From Desulfomonile tiedjei (lineage in GTDB: Bacteria > Desulfobacterota > Desulfomonilia > Desulfomonilales > Desulfomonilaceae), in NCBI GenBank assembly GCA_016218715.1, contig JACRDG010000100.1, forward strand, positions 1 through 43,521: a stretch of DNA of 43,521 bases, in the 5' to 3' direction. Numbering within the stretch: the stretch's first letter is position 1; the number at the start of each line of letters is the position of its first letter. The translations under genes were made by a program, and so were the position numbers. This document shows positions 23,141-31,912 of the stretch, in pieces. The notes under the pieces were generated by a model. The model had not been told where the DNA came from, made no database searches, and saw nothing but the letters and a program-made list of their open reading frames with translations.

Positions 23141-26100
23141 ATGATTACCTTCTCGGGGTACCAGGCTCTCCGCAGGATCTATGAAAGCCCGAGTTCGATC
23201 ATCTTTCGAGCTCGCAGGGACGAAGACGGCCTTCCCGTCATCCTGAAACTGCTCAAAGAAGCCTATCCGAGCCCTGGCGAAATCATCAGGTACAAGCAGG
23301 AATATCAGATCACGTGTTCCCTGGCGGACGTGCCGGGGGTCATCGGGGTGTACGATCTGGAAAAGCACCGGAACACGCTATTCATGGTTCTGGAAGACTT
23401 CGGCGCGGAATCTCTCAAGATCCTTGCGGATCTGAATGCATTTGGACTGAGGCAGACCCTGGAGGTCGCCATAGAAATTGCCGGGATTCTGGGAGACGTT
23501 CACGCCGCCAACGTCATACACAAGGACCTGAACCCCTCTAACGTCGTTTTCAATCCGTCCACCGGGCAGATCAAACTGATCGATTTTGGGATTTCCGTGG
23601 TTTTGACCAGCGAAGATCCGACGGTAAAGAGCCCGGACGCTTTGGAAGCCACCCTGGCTTATATTGCTCCGGAGCAAACCGGCAGGATGAACAGGTCGGT
23701 GGACTATCGGAGCGATTACTATTCCTTCGGCGTGACGCTGTACGAACTACTGACCGGAAAGCTCCCCTTCGAGGCGACCGACGCGATGGAGCTGGTCCAT
23801 TGCCACATCGCCAAGCAGCCGATCGCACCCGACAAGATCAGTCCGAATGTGCCGAAGGCAGTCTCGAACGTGATCATGAAGCTCCTGTCCAAGAACGCCG
23901 AAGACCGATATCAGAGTGCGTCGGGAATAAGGGCCGATCTGGAAACGTGCCTGAAAAGCCTTGAATCGACCGGGCGAATCGAACCATTCGACGTGGGACG
24001 GCGTGATATTCCCGAGAGATTTGAGATTCCGCAGAAGCTGTACGGCCGGTCGGCTGAAACCGAAACCCTGATGCAGGCGTTTGAGAGAGCGCGCGCGGGC
24101 CGCAAGGAACTGATCCTCGTGTCGGGAGTTCCCGGCATCGGCAAGACTTCCCTCGTCAGGGAAATATACAAGCCCGTAACCAGTCATAACGGCTATTTCA
24201 TCTCCGGAAAATTCGATCAGTATCAGCGAAACGTTCCGTACTTGGCTGTGGTCGAAGCTTTCCGTGACCTGGTGCGCCAACTCCTGACGGAACGTCGGAG
24301 CGAGCTGGCTGCCTGGAAAGGCAGCCTCTTGGATGGACTGGGGCCTAACGGTCGAGTAATCACGGATGTGATTCCTGAAATAGAGTTGATCATAGGACCT
24401 CAGCCGCCGGTCCCGGACCTCGGGCCGGTCGAGGCGCGCAATCGATTCAATGTTGTCTTCCAGGATTTTCTCCGCGTGTTTTGCCGGGCCGAACGTCCTC
24501 TTGTGGTGTTCTTGGACGATCTGCAATGGGCGGACACGCCCTCGCTGACCTTGTTGGAACTCATGATGACGGACTGGCGGACCCGATCCCTCTTTGTCAT
24601 CGCGGCGTACCGTGACAACGAAGTCGGCCCCGGGCATCCCCTGATGATGACCCTCCACTCGATGCGCGACCGCCAGGTCATCATGAACCAAATTGTTCTC
24701 GTACCCTTGGGGATAGAGCAGATTAGCGAACTGGCCTGCGACACGCTTCGTCGGGATGGAGAATCAGCACGGCCGCTGGCCGAACTCGTTTATCAAAAGA
24801 CAGCGGGAAATCCGTTCTTCGTCAAGGAATTCCTGAAATCACTCGCTACAGATGGGTTGGTGGAGTTCGATCACAAGGCAGGCCAGTGGACGTGGGACCT
24901 CAAGCGTATCCAGGAACAGAACATTACCGATAATGTGGTCCACCTGATGGGACGGAGGATTCTCCAACTTCCCCAGGAGACTCAGGAGGTCTGCAAGCTG
25001 GCCGCGTGCTTGGGCAGTCAATTTGCGTTGGATGGCTTAGCCGTCGTCCGTCAGCAAACGGAAAAGGAAGCTTTGTCCGCTCTGTGGGCAGGCGTCCAAT
25101 CGGGTGTGATCCTGCCCATCGGCGATGCGTACAAGTCGATCCAATTGGATGTTCCCGAGTCGATTCCTGCGTCGAAGATCGAATTCAAATTCTCTCACGA
25201 TCGTATTCAACAAGCGGCCTATTCCCTTATTCAGGAAGGGGAACGACCCGCAGTTCACCTGCTGGTGGGCCAGTTGTTGCTCAGACATACTCCTCCGGTT
25301 CAACGAGAGGACAAGATATTCGACATCGTCAATCAGTTGAACGTCGGTATTCCATTAATTGAGGGCCAGGAGGCTCGCTACGAATTGGCGGAGTTGAATC
25401 TCCTGGCAGGATCTAAGGCCAAAGCCTGTGCCGCGCATGAACCCGCGTTCAATTATCTGAGCAAAGGCATTAGCCTGATCGGAGAAGGCGGTTGGGATCG
25501 GCGCTATGAGCTGGCGCTGAAGCTCCACGTGCAGGCCGCCGAGGTGGCCTGCCTGATCGGGGATTACGAATCTCTGGACGAGTTAGCCCAGATCGTGCTT
25601 CAGCGAGCAACAACCCTTATGGACCGGGTGCATGTGTTTGAAATCGAGATTCAGGCCGAAGCCGCGCAGAACAGACCGAAGGAGGCGGTCAATATCGCCC
25701 TGGATGTCTTGCGAATGCTTGGCGTGGACCTGCCGCGGAACCCCAACAAGCTGCAGGTGCTCCTCGGCCTGGCCCGACTGAAGCTCGCGCTATTGGGAAA
25801 GCGAATCGAAGACTTGAACGACTTGCCTGAAATGACCGACCCGAGCAAACGCGCAGCCTTGAAGATTTGCTCGCGGGTGAGCAACGCTGCCTATTTTGCA
25901 GCACCTGACCTTGCTGCGCTGCTCATCTTCAAGCGGGTCGAGCTGTCCGTTCGTTACGGAAACTCTCCTGACTCGGCGATTGCGTATGCAGCATACGGAC
26001 TCCTGTTGTGCGGAGCACTGGGGGACATCGAGTCGGGGTACCGATTTGGGCAGGTCGCACTGAGACTGCTGGAACGGTTCGGAACCCCGGAAATCGCTGG

Positions 26101-28435
26101 GAGAGTGCTCTTTTGTGTATACAGCCTGATCGTCCACTGGAAGGAGCACCTGCGCAATACGCTGGAGCCTCTGCGTCAGGCCTACCAGAAGGCACTCGAG
26201 ACCGGAGACCTCGAATTTGCCTCCATTTCTGCAGTGCTGCGTTGCCACTATGCGATGTTGGTCGGCTCCGAACTGTCCGGGCTTTCCCGTGAAATTCTGT
26301 CGTACAGCGAAGCCATGCGTCAAATCAAACGCGAGCCTGAACGTCACCTGAACGAGATGATGCGACAGGTTGTCCTGAACTTGATGGGCGAGGCTGAGAA
26401 TCCATGCCGTCTCATCGGCGAGGCATACGACGAAGAAGAAATGGTGAAGACCCATCTCGAAGCGAGCAACAGGACACACCTATGCCATCTCTACATTTAT
26501 AAAATGATGTTGTGTCTGCTGTTCGACGAGCCCCTTGAAGCCCTTGCCCACGGTCAGACCGCGTGGCAGTACATGGATGCTGCCAGGAGCCTTCCGTCTC
26601 TCCCGGGAGTGTACTATTACCTTTCGTTGACAAGGTTGGCATTACTACATTCCGGTGATGACGGATCAAAGAGGCGCACCCTTCGCGAGGTGGCGGCAGC
26701 TCAGAAGAAGATGCGGAAATGGGCGCATCATGCCCCGATGAACTGGCTTCCGAGGTTTTTGTTCGTTGAGGCCGAACGCGCCCGAGTGACGGACCAGGAG
26801 GCTCGCGCCATTGCCCTCTATGACCGGGCCATCGAAGTGGCCAAAGAGCACGAGTACCTCATCGAAGAGTCGATGGCCAATGAAGCGGCTGCGAAATTTT
26901 ATCTGGCAAAGGGTAGGATCCGGGTCGCTCGGTCCTACATGGAAGAGGCCCGTTACTGTTACGTGCGCTGGGGAGCCAAGGGCAAAGTGCGCCACCTGGA
27001 TGAAAAGTACCGTGAACTGCTCAGCGCAACGTACGAGAATGAGGAGCTGCCCAGCGAGGATGCCCGCCACGCGACTACGGCAACCACGGGCGAGCGCCAC
27101 CCCGATCTGGACCTGACCGCAGTCGTGAACGCTTCTCAGGCCATCTCCGGCGAAATAGTCCTGGAAAGATTGATCGACAAGCTCATGACCCTCGTGATCA
27201 AGACCGCCGGCGCCCGGAGAGGATGCCTCATTCTGGAATCCGGGGGCCAGTGGCTTCTTGAGGCCGAGGGATCCGTCGAGCAGACCGATATCACGGCCCT
27301 GCAAGGGATCCCGGTGGAAGGATGCGGCAAACTGCCGGCATCTATCATCAACTACGTCGCCCGCACCCAGGAGAGTCTCGTTCTCAACGACGCCTCGCGG
27401 CAAGGGCAGTATTCTTTCGACCCGTACGTGGTGGAGAGCCGGTGCAAATCGATTCTCTGTGCTCCGTTGATACGTCAGAGCAGGCTGATGGGCATTCTCT
27501 ACCTCGAAAACAACCTCGCGGAAGGGGCGTTTACCCCCGCTCGCCTGGAAATACTCGGATTGCTCTGTTCTCAGGCGGCAATCTCGTTGGAGAACGCACG
27601 CCTGTATGAACGCGAGGAAGACTATTCACGGACCCTGGAATCCAAAGTAGCCGAGCGAACCCAGGCGCTGGAACAGGCGATGCAAGATTTACGCGTCGCC
27701 AGGGATGCAGCGGAGACGGCAAGCCGGGCCAAGACCGAATTCCTGACCAATATGAGCCACGAACTTCGAACACCGCTGAACTCCATCATCGGTTTTTCCG
27801 AGCTTCTCGAAGACCAGACTTTTGGACAGTTGAACCCGAGACAGAAGGTGTTCATCGGCAATGTCTGGGCGAGCGGGCGCCATCTGCTCGAGTTGATAAA
27901 CGACCTGCTGGACCTTGCCAAGGTGGAGTCCGGCAAGATGGAACTCCAGCTTTCCACCGTGTGCATCGGCGACCTGCTCAAGGGAAGCCTGGCCATGATG
28001 AGAGAGACGGCCCTGAAGCATCAACTGAATACCCAGCTGATGATTGTAGCGGGCGTAGAGGGCTTGAGTCTTGTTGCCGACGGGGTGAAGCTCAAGCAGA
28101 TCGTATTCAACCTGTTGTCCAATGCGGTGAAGTTCACGCCGGATGGCGGCTCGATCGTCGTCGCGGCCCGACAGGAGGCTGATAAGCTCGTGATAAGCGT
28201 GTCGGATACAGGGATTGGGATCAAGGCGGAAGATCAGGAGCGGATCTTCCGAGAATTCGAGCAGTTGGACGGTTCGAACGGGCCAAAACAAGAAGGAACG
28301 GGCCTGGGGCTTGCGTTGACCCGACGACTGGTCGAACTGCATGGGGGGCAGGTATGGATAGAAAGTGACGGGCCAGGCAAAGGAAGCAGGTTTAGCTTCA
28401 GCATACCCCTTATAATTGATAACCAACTGGAATGA
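23141..28435 (+). CDS. Trifunctional Ser/Thr kinase - AAA ATPase - GAF - histidine kinase (HstK-like)
   Basis: A 1764-residue cytosolic signalling protein with no membrane segment. Residues 1-270 are a protein kinase domain: ATP lysine in VILK (K36), catalytic loop HKDLNPSN (D129, N134), DFG (D148-G150) and APE (176-178) are all intact. From about 300 an AAA_16-type ATPase begins after YGR, with Walker A GVPGIGKTS (329-337) and a VVFLDDLQWAD Walker B. Residues about 640-1310 are helical and repeat-like, probably TPR-type. A GAF domain follows (about 1335-1485), then a coiled coil, the histidine box MSHELRTPLNSIIGFSEL (H1540), the N box LLSNAVKFTPDGG and the G1 box SDTGIGIK (near 1687). This is the architecture of cyanobacterial HstK proteins. 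It lacks a receiver domain. The ATG at 23141 has no clear ribosome site. The sigma-54 response regulator gene that follows is the likely partner. Confidence 0.93.
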   Translation: MITFSGYQALRRIYESPSSIIFRARRDEDGLPVILKLLKEAYPSPGEIIRYKQEYQITCSLADVPGVIGVYDLEKHRNTLFMVLEDFGAESLKILADLNAFGLRQTLEVAIEIAGILGDVHAANVIHKDLNPSNVVFNPSTGQIKLIDFGISVVLTSEDPTVKSPDALEATLAYIAPEQTGRMNRSVDYRSDYYSFGVTLYELLTGKLPFEATDAMELVHCHIAKQPIAPDKISPNVPKAVSNVIMKLLSKNAEDRYQSASGIRADLETCLKSLESTGRIEPFDVGRRDIPERFEIPQKLYGRSAETETLMQAFERARAGRKELILVSGVPGIGKTSLVREIYKPVTSHNGYFISGKFDQYQRNVPYLAVVEAFRDLVRQLLTERRSELAAWKGSLLDGLGPNGRVITDVIPEIELIIGPQPPVPDLGPVEARNRFNVVFQDFLRVFCRAERPLVVFLDDLQWADTPSLTLLELMMTDWRTRSLFVIAAYRDNEVGPGHPLMMTLHSMRDRQVIMNQIVLVPLGIEQISELACDTLRRDGESARPLAELVYQKTAGNPFFVKEFLKSLATDGLVEFDHKAGQWTWDLKRIQEQNITDNVVHLMGRRILQLPQETQEVCKLAACLGSQFALDGLAVVRQQTEKEALSALWAGVQSGVILPIGDAYKSIQLDVPESIPASKIEFKFSHDRIQQAAYSLIQEGERPAVHLLVGQLLLRHTPPVQREDKIFDIVNQLNVGIPLIEGQEARYELAELNLLAGSKAKACAAHEPAFNYLSKGISLIGEGGWDRRYELALKLHVQAAEVACLIGDYESLDELAQIVLQRATTLMDRVHVFEIEIQAEAAQNRPKEAVNIALDVLRMLGVDLPRNPNKLQVLLGLARLKLALLGKRIEDLNDLPEMTDPSKRAALKICSRVSNAAYFAAPDLAALLIFKRVELSVRYGNSPDSAIAYAAYGLLLCGALGDIESGYRFGQVALRLLERFGTPEIAGRVLFCVYSLIVHWKEHLRNTLEPLRQAYQKALETGDLEFASISAVLRCHYAMLVGSELSGLSREILSYSEAMRQIKREPERHLNEMMRQVVLNLMGEAENPCRLIGEAYDEEEMVKTHLEASNRTHLCHLYIYKMMLCLLFDEPLEALAHGQTAWQYMDAARSLPSLPGVYYYLSLTRLALLHSGDDGSKRRTLREVAAAQKKMRKWAHHAPMNWLPRFLFVEAERARVTDQEARAIALYDRAIEVAKEHEYLIEESMANEAAAKFYLAKGRIRVARSYMEEARYCYVRWGAKGKVRHLDEKYRELLSATYENEELPSEDARHATTATTGERHPDLDLTAVVNASQAISGEIVLERLIDKLMTLVIKTAGARRGCLILESGGQWLLEAEGSVEQTDITALQGIPVEGCGKLPASIINYVARTQESLVLNDASRQGQYSFDPYVVESRCKSILCAPLIRQSRLMGILYLENNLAEGAFTPARLEILGLLCSQAAISLENARLYEREEDYSRTLESKVAERTQALEQAMQDLRVARDAAETASRAKTEFLTNMSHELRTPLNSIIGFSELLEDQTFGQLNPRQKVFIGNVWASGRHLLELINDLLDLAKVESGKMELQLSTVCIGDLLKGSLAMMRETALKHQLNTQLMIVAGVEGLSLVADGVKLKQIVFNLLSNAVKFTPDGGSIVVAARQEADKLVISVSDTGIGIKAEDQERIFREFEQLDGSNGPKQEGTGLGLALTRRLVELHGGQVWIESDGPGKGSRFSFSIPLIIDNQLE

Positions 28436-28448
28436 AGAGTCATTTTCT

Positions 28449-28476
28449 TTGCTTGCACGTGCTTCCCAGGTATACT
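28449..28476 (+). promoter_or_regulatory. Predicted promoter of the sigma-54 response regulator gene
   Basis: TTGCTT (28449-28454) and TATACT (28471-28476) are separated by 16 bases in an A/T-rich patch just after the kinase gene. It would give a leader of about 160 nt. The -10 is good and the -35 is poor. If used, the regulator can be expressed apart from the kinase. Confidence 0.4.
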
Positions 28477-28643
28477 AAAATAGTTCAAAGTAGTGTAACA
28501 GCTTCGGCATTCCAGCAACTTCACCCCACTAAACGTCCTGAGAGGCATTGATGTAAAGGGGAGTCGACCAAACGGAGGGTTACGGCACGATGCCGGTCAC
28601 CCTTCCTCATGGATGCGGCTCGCTCCCGAGACGAGGACGATTC

Positions 28644-30431
28644 ATGGAAACGCCAAAACGTATCCTCGTTGTGGATGACGATCGGAACAATCTCGATCTC
28701 CTCGGTTACAGACTGGAGTCATTGGGGTACGAGCCGAAACTCGCTGACAACTGCGCCGAAGCGCTGGCCAAGCTTGAATCGGGGGTGGACCTGGTCCTCC
28801 TCGATGCCGTCATGCCGGATATGGACGGATTTCAGCTCGCGAAGGTAATTCGCGACGACCCCCGTTTCAGCGATATTCCCATCATTATGGTGACCATTCT
28901 CTCGGGGAAGGGAGACCGACTTCGCGCAGTGGAATCGGGAGCCAACGATTTCATTGCCAAACCCATTGACGTGCTTGAGCTGCAGGTTCGGACCGCAGCA
29001 CTCCTCAGGATGAAAGAAGCTCAGGATGCCGTCAAGCGCCACCGAGCCGAGTTGGAGACAGAGGTGGAGCGGCGCACCGCAGCACTGAGCGAAAGCGAGG
29101 CCCGCTTTCGCACTGTCTTCGAGGCGGCTCAGGACTACATGTTCGTAAAGGACAATGAGCTCAGGTACACGCATGTCAACGCGGCCATGACGAAAGCGGT
29201 CAACGCGGAGGAATCATCCATCATCGGGAAGACCGACGAAGACGTGTTCGGCGACGACTATGCACGGCAGGTCACAGACCTGGAGTACCGTGTGCTCAGG
29301 GGACAGGCGATTGAAACAGAACACACCTTGACGTGTGGCGGCCTGGAAACGAACGTGAGTTTCATGAGATTCCCCATGCGAGGAGCGGATGGCCGGATAA
29401 CCGGGATCTGCGGGATCGGCCGAGACATCACCGACCGCAGCCAGAGAGAATCCAAGCCAAGGGCAGAGGCCGAACGCTATCCTTCCCCGGCCATGAGAGA
29501 TACTTTGGAACAGATCTGTCTCGTGGCCAAGACTGACAGCATCGTGCTCTTTCTCGGGGAAAGCGGCAGCGGCAAAGACTACTTGGCCCGTTGCCTCCAT
29601 CAGTATTCCCACCGGGCATCAGGCCCTTTTTTCGCCATAAACTGTGCGGCACTGGCGCCCGAGCTGGTCGAGTCTGAGTTGTTCGGCCATGAACCCGGTG
29701 CGTTCACGGGATCTCAACGGAGAAAGCGCGGACTCCTGGAACTGGCCGAGGGTGGCACTTTGCTGCTGAACGAAATCGGGGAGCTGCCGATTCGACTCCA
29801 GTCCAAGCTGCTCACATTTCTGGATACCCAATCGTTCGTTCGGGTGGGCGGAGAACGGGATATCTCCGTAAATGCCAGAATGGCTGCGGCAACAAATCGG
29901 GAACTCAAGAAAGAGGTTGAGCTGGGAACCTTTCGCGAAGACCTCTTCTACCGTTTGAACGTGTTTTCGATTCGCGTTCCTTCGTTGCGTGAACGGGTCG
30001 AAGACCTGCCCCTGCTTGTCTATGAGCTCGTGGCAGCGCTCACGAAGAAGATGGGGCTGTCCAACGTGCCGACAGTCGAGATGACCGCAATCGATGCGCT
30101 GACGGGCTACACGTGGCCTGGGAATGTCCGAGAGCTGAGTAACTTGCTGGAAAGGGCGTTAATCATCTCCGACAAGAAACGGATTACGGTGCGCGACCTG
30201 GGAATGCCGGCAAAGATGGAGTTCAAGAGGACTCATGAAAACGACATCTCATTCGTAGTGAGTCTATCCGAAGCTGGTTCGCTCCACGACCTACTTCTGG
30301 AAACCAAGCGCCGGTGCGTGACCGAAGGACTCAAGGTCTCTCGCGGCAGTATCAAAGGCGCAGCTCATCTTCTGGGAATTTCCCGCGACTCTTTTGTGCA
30401 CCACATGAAATCTCTCGGAATCCGTAAGTGA
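28644..30431 (+). CDS. Sigma-54-dependent response regulator (REC-PAS-AAA-HTH)
   Basis: A 595-residue NtrC-family regulator with an added PAS domain. Receiver (about 5-120): acidic pair VDDD, phospho-acceptor LLDAVMPDMDGF (D54) and IAKPID. A coiled segment leads to PAS (about 150-265, FEAAQDYMFVKDNELRYTHVN). The AAA domain (about 285-515) has Walker A GESGSGKD (305-312), the sigma-54 contact loop GAFTGS (352-357; usually GAFTGA), Walker B LLLNEIGE (N376 where Asp is usual), FREDLFYRLNVF with arginine finger, and WPGNVREL. A Fis-like helix-turn-helix ends the protein (GSIKGAAHLLGISRDSFVHH). The ATG at 28644 (METPKRILVVDDD) has GAGGA upstream; the frame opens at 28590 but the extra residues do not belong to a receiver. 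It should switch on sigma-54 promoters when phosphorylated, probably by the upstream kinase. Confidence 0.93.
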   Translation: METPKRILVVDDDRNNLDLLGYRLESLGYEPKLADNCAEALAKLESGVDLVLLDAVMPDMDGFQLAKVIRDDPRFSDIPIIMVTILSGKGDRLRAVESGANDFIAKPIDVLELQVRTAALLRMKEAQDAVKRHRAELETEVERRTAALSESEARFRTVFEAAQDYMFVKDNELRYTHVNAAMTKAVNAEESSIIGKTDEDVFGDDYARQVTDLEYRVLRGQAIETEHTLTCGGLETNVSFMRFPMRGADGRITGICGIGRDITDRSQRESKPRAEAERYPSPAMRDTLEQICLVAKTDSIVLFLGESGSGKDYLARCLHQYSHRASGPFFAINCAALAPELVESELFGHEPGAFTGSQRRKRGLLELAEGGTLLLNEIGELPIRLQSKLLTFLDTQSFVRVGGERDISVNARMAAATNRELKKEVELGTFREDLFYRLNVFSIRVPSLRERVEDLPLLVYELVAALTKKMGLSNVPTVEMTAIDALTGYTWPGNVRELSNLLERALIISDKKRITVRDLGMPAKMEFKRTHENDISFVVSLSEAGSLHDLLLETKRRCVTEGLKVSRGSIKGAAHLLGISRDSFVHHMKSLGIRK

Positions 30432-30912
30432 TAAACACCTATTCGATCCTGGCGATCGGTGATATTCCCTGACGCATACCTCATGGCATTTCAGTCGGTT
30501 AAGTGCTGATGCCCCGCCGCTAAGTGTTTTCCACCTGTTGGTCCGGTCCGGCAACGGCGCCGCGGAGACATGCCGTTACCCCCTGCCACGATCGTTCATC
30601 CTCGCAAATCCGCCCCTCAAGCCATTCCGGTTCGGCGCAGACGCGCTTGGCACAGAAGATGCTTATACCAATGCGCGATCAAAGAAGTAGTCCTGCTGAT
30701 GGGCGCTCCTGAGAGGTCTCCGGAGCGTAGTCAGGCTGTGCCGTCCGCAGCGGAGGAGACCTTCCAGGAAAAGCCCTTGGTAAGCTCCTCTAGTATTACC
30801 TGGTTAAAAGCGCATTAATCTCATAAGGACAGCAGCAGCTTCCGGCACGTGCGACTAACGCTCGATAAAGCTCGTGGCAGCTGCTGAACCTGAGCCATGA
30901 GAGGGGGAAGCC
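30432..30912. other. Intergenic region after the response regulator
   Basis: No gene is supported in these 481 bases; the short open frames have no ribosome site or recognisable product. One inverted repeat is visible, AGGTCTCC (30714-30721) with GGAGACCT (30755-30762), enclosing 33 bases. Its role is unknown; no T-run follows. Confidence 0.4.
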
Positions 30913-31110
30913 ATGAGAAACAGAAACCCCGTGTGCCATTATCCGCCGTGTAGCTATGCTGCCGGCGCCGCCTATGTCGCAGACCGCAGCGAGATGCTCG
31001 ACCTGATAGGTTTCTGCGAACCCTCGGACGCGAAGCGCGGTGCCGGTACGGAGGGACACGATCTGGAACACGACTTTGAGGACGAGCTGCTCCTGGTTGC
31101 CACAGGTTAG
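30913..31110 (+). CDS. Small protein of unknown function (65 residues)
   Basis: I do not recognise this frame. It encodes 65 residues with two early cysteines (CHYPPC), no transmembrane segment and an acidic stretch near the end (HDLEHDFEDE). Support for translation is an AGGGGG ribosome site six bases before the ATG and the position 39 bp upstream of a well-supported small membrane-protein gene on the same strand. It may equally be chance. Confidence 0.35.
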   Translation: MRNRNPVCHYPPCSYAAGAAYVADRSEMLDLIGFCEPSDAKRGAGTEGHDLEHDFEDELLLVATG

Positions 31111-31149
31111 CGGTTCCAAACCACCGGACTTCACAGGAGGATAAGGAGA

Positions 31150-31476
31150 ATGAAAACGAGAGACATGCATGCGAGAGTGGTTTCCGAAGCCGCCGGATCC
31201 GCAGCGATGATCTGCTGGTTGCTGATCGTCGGACCTGTCGGCGCACTGATAATGCTGGTCGTGGCCTACGCCATGGTGCTTGGAAATACCGTGTGGATTG
31301 CAGCGTGCGTATTGCTGTTGCTGTCTCCGCTCGCGCTGACTCTTGCGTGGGGAATTCTGGCCTGGCCGGCACTCCTGAAAAGAGACGAAGCTGAAGAACA
31401 TAAGGTTCTCACTCCGTTTGCTCGGCCTTGGCCGCAGCGCGGGCACTCTTTGGCGGGCCAGAGGTCTCTCAAGTGA
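31150..31476 (+). CDS. Small membrane protein with two transmembrane helices, unknown function
   Basis: A 108-residue protein with two strongly hydrophobic segments (about residues 16-43, AAMICWLLIVGPVGALIMLV, and 47-72), a charged loop RDEAEEHK and a basic C-terminal tail. No family is recognised. AGGAGG and a second AAGGAG lie directly upstream of the ATG, so translation is likely. A perfect 13 bp hairpin follows 46 bases after the stop codon, marking the end of the unit. The gene lies just before the large PKD protein, but that gene has its own leader and no functional link is shown. Confidence 0.65.
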   Translation: MKTRDMHARVVSEAAGSAAMICWLLIVGPVGALIMLVVAYAMVLGNTVWIAACVLLLLSPLALTLAWGILAWPALLKRDEAEEHKVLTPFARPWPQRGHSLAGQRSLK

Positions 31477-31522
31477 GGGGCAGAGCCGCGCCATGCCGGT
31501 GTGCATGTAGGCGAGTGATTTT

Positions 31523-31554
31523 GGGGAGAACCTTTTCTCAGAAAGGTTCTCCCC
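31523..31554 (+). terminator. Probable terminator hairpin after the small membrane protein
   Basis: A perfect 13 bp stem, GGGGAGAACCTTT (31523-31535) with AAAGGTTCTCCCC (31542-31554), and a six-base loop. The downstream bases are AGCTTATTT rather than a solid T-run; on the other strand a short A-rich CAAAATC follows, so direction is not certain. Confidence 0.6.
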
Positions 31555-31912
31555 AGCTTATTTCATCTGAAAAGAATCGATATGAATTTCGCACTTGTCA
31601 GAGACGTCGTCACAGTAATAGAATCGCGCTTAAGAAACAGCCCTCAGCATGGTGAACATCAGGAAACAGGGGATGTGCGGTTGCGCGCGTATTTCGGTTT
31701 CTGGGCTCTGGGCTCTTCAGCGAGATATGTCGAGAGCGTCATCGTTGCAACTGCTTCATTGAGGCTTCGACTTATCCCCTCCGGCTGCCCCCCGGGTCTT
31801 TCAACAGGCGCACCTACCTCCCGGCATCCAGGACTATTTGCGCGACCAGCCGGCGGGGCGGCTCGTGAAGCAGCCACAAGCGTCCCGACGCAACCGAACC
31901 AAGGAGGGGAAC
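31555..31912. other. Leader region of the PKD protein gene
   Basis: About 360 bases without a supported gene. A TTGTCA (31595-31600) followed after 15 bases by TAATAG (31616-31621) is a possible but poorly spaced promoter. The large frame downstream is open from 31838 but the residues before 31913 look non-coding. Nothing else was seen. Confidence 0.35.

Noticed and set aside
30524-30818. 62- and 82-residue frames after the response regulator
   Set aside because: No ribosome site and composition typical of non-coding DNA.
31477-31912. Search for a mobile element or toxin gene before the PKD protein
   Set aside because: No transposase, integrase, terminal repeats or recognisable small gene found.
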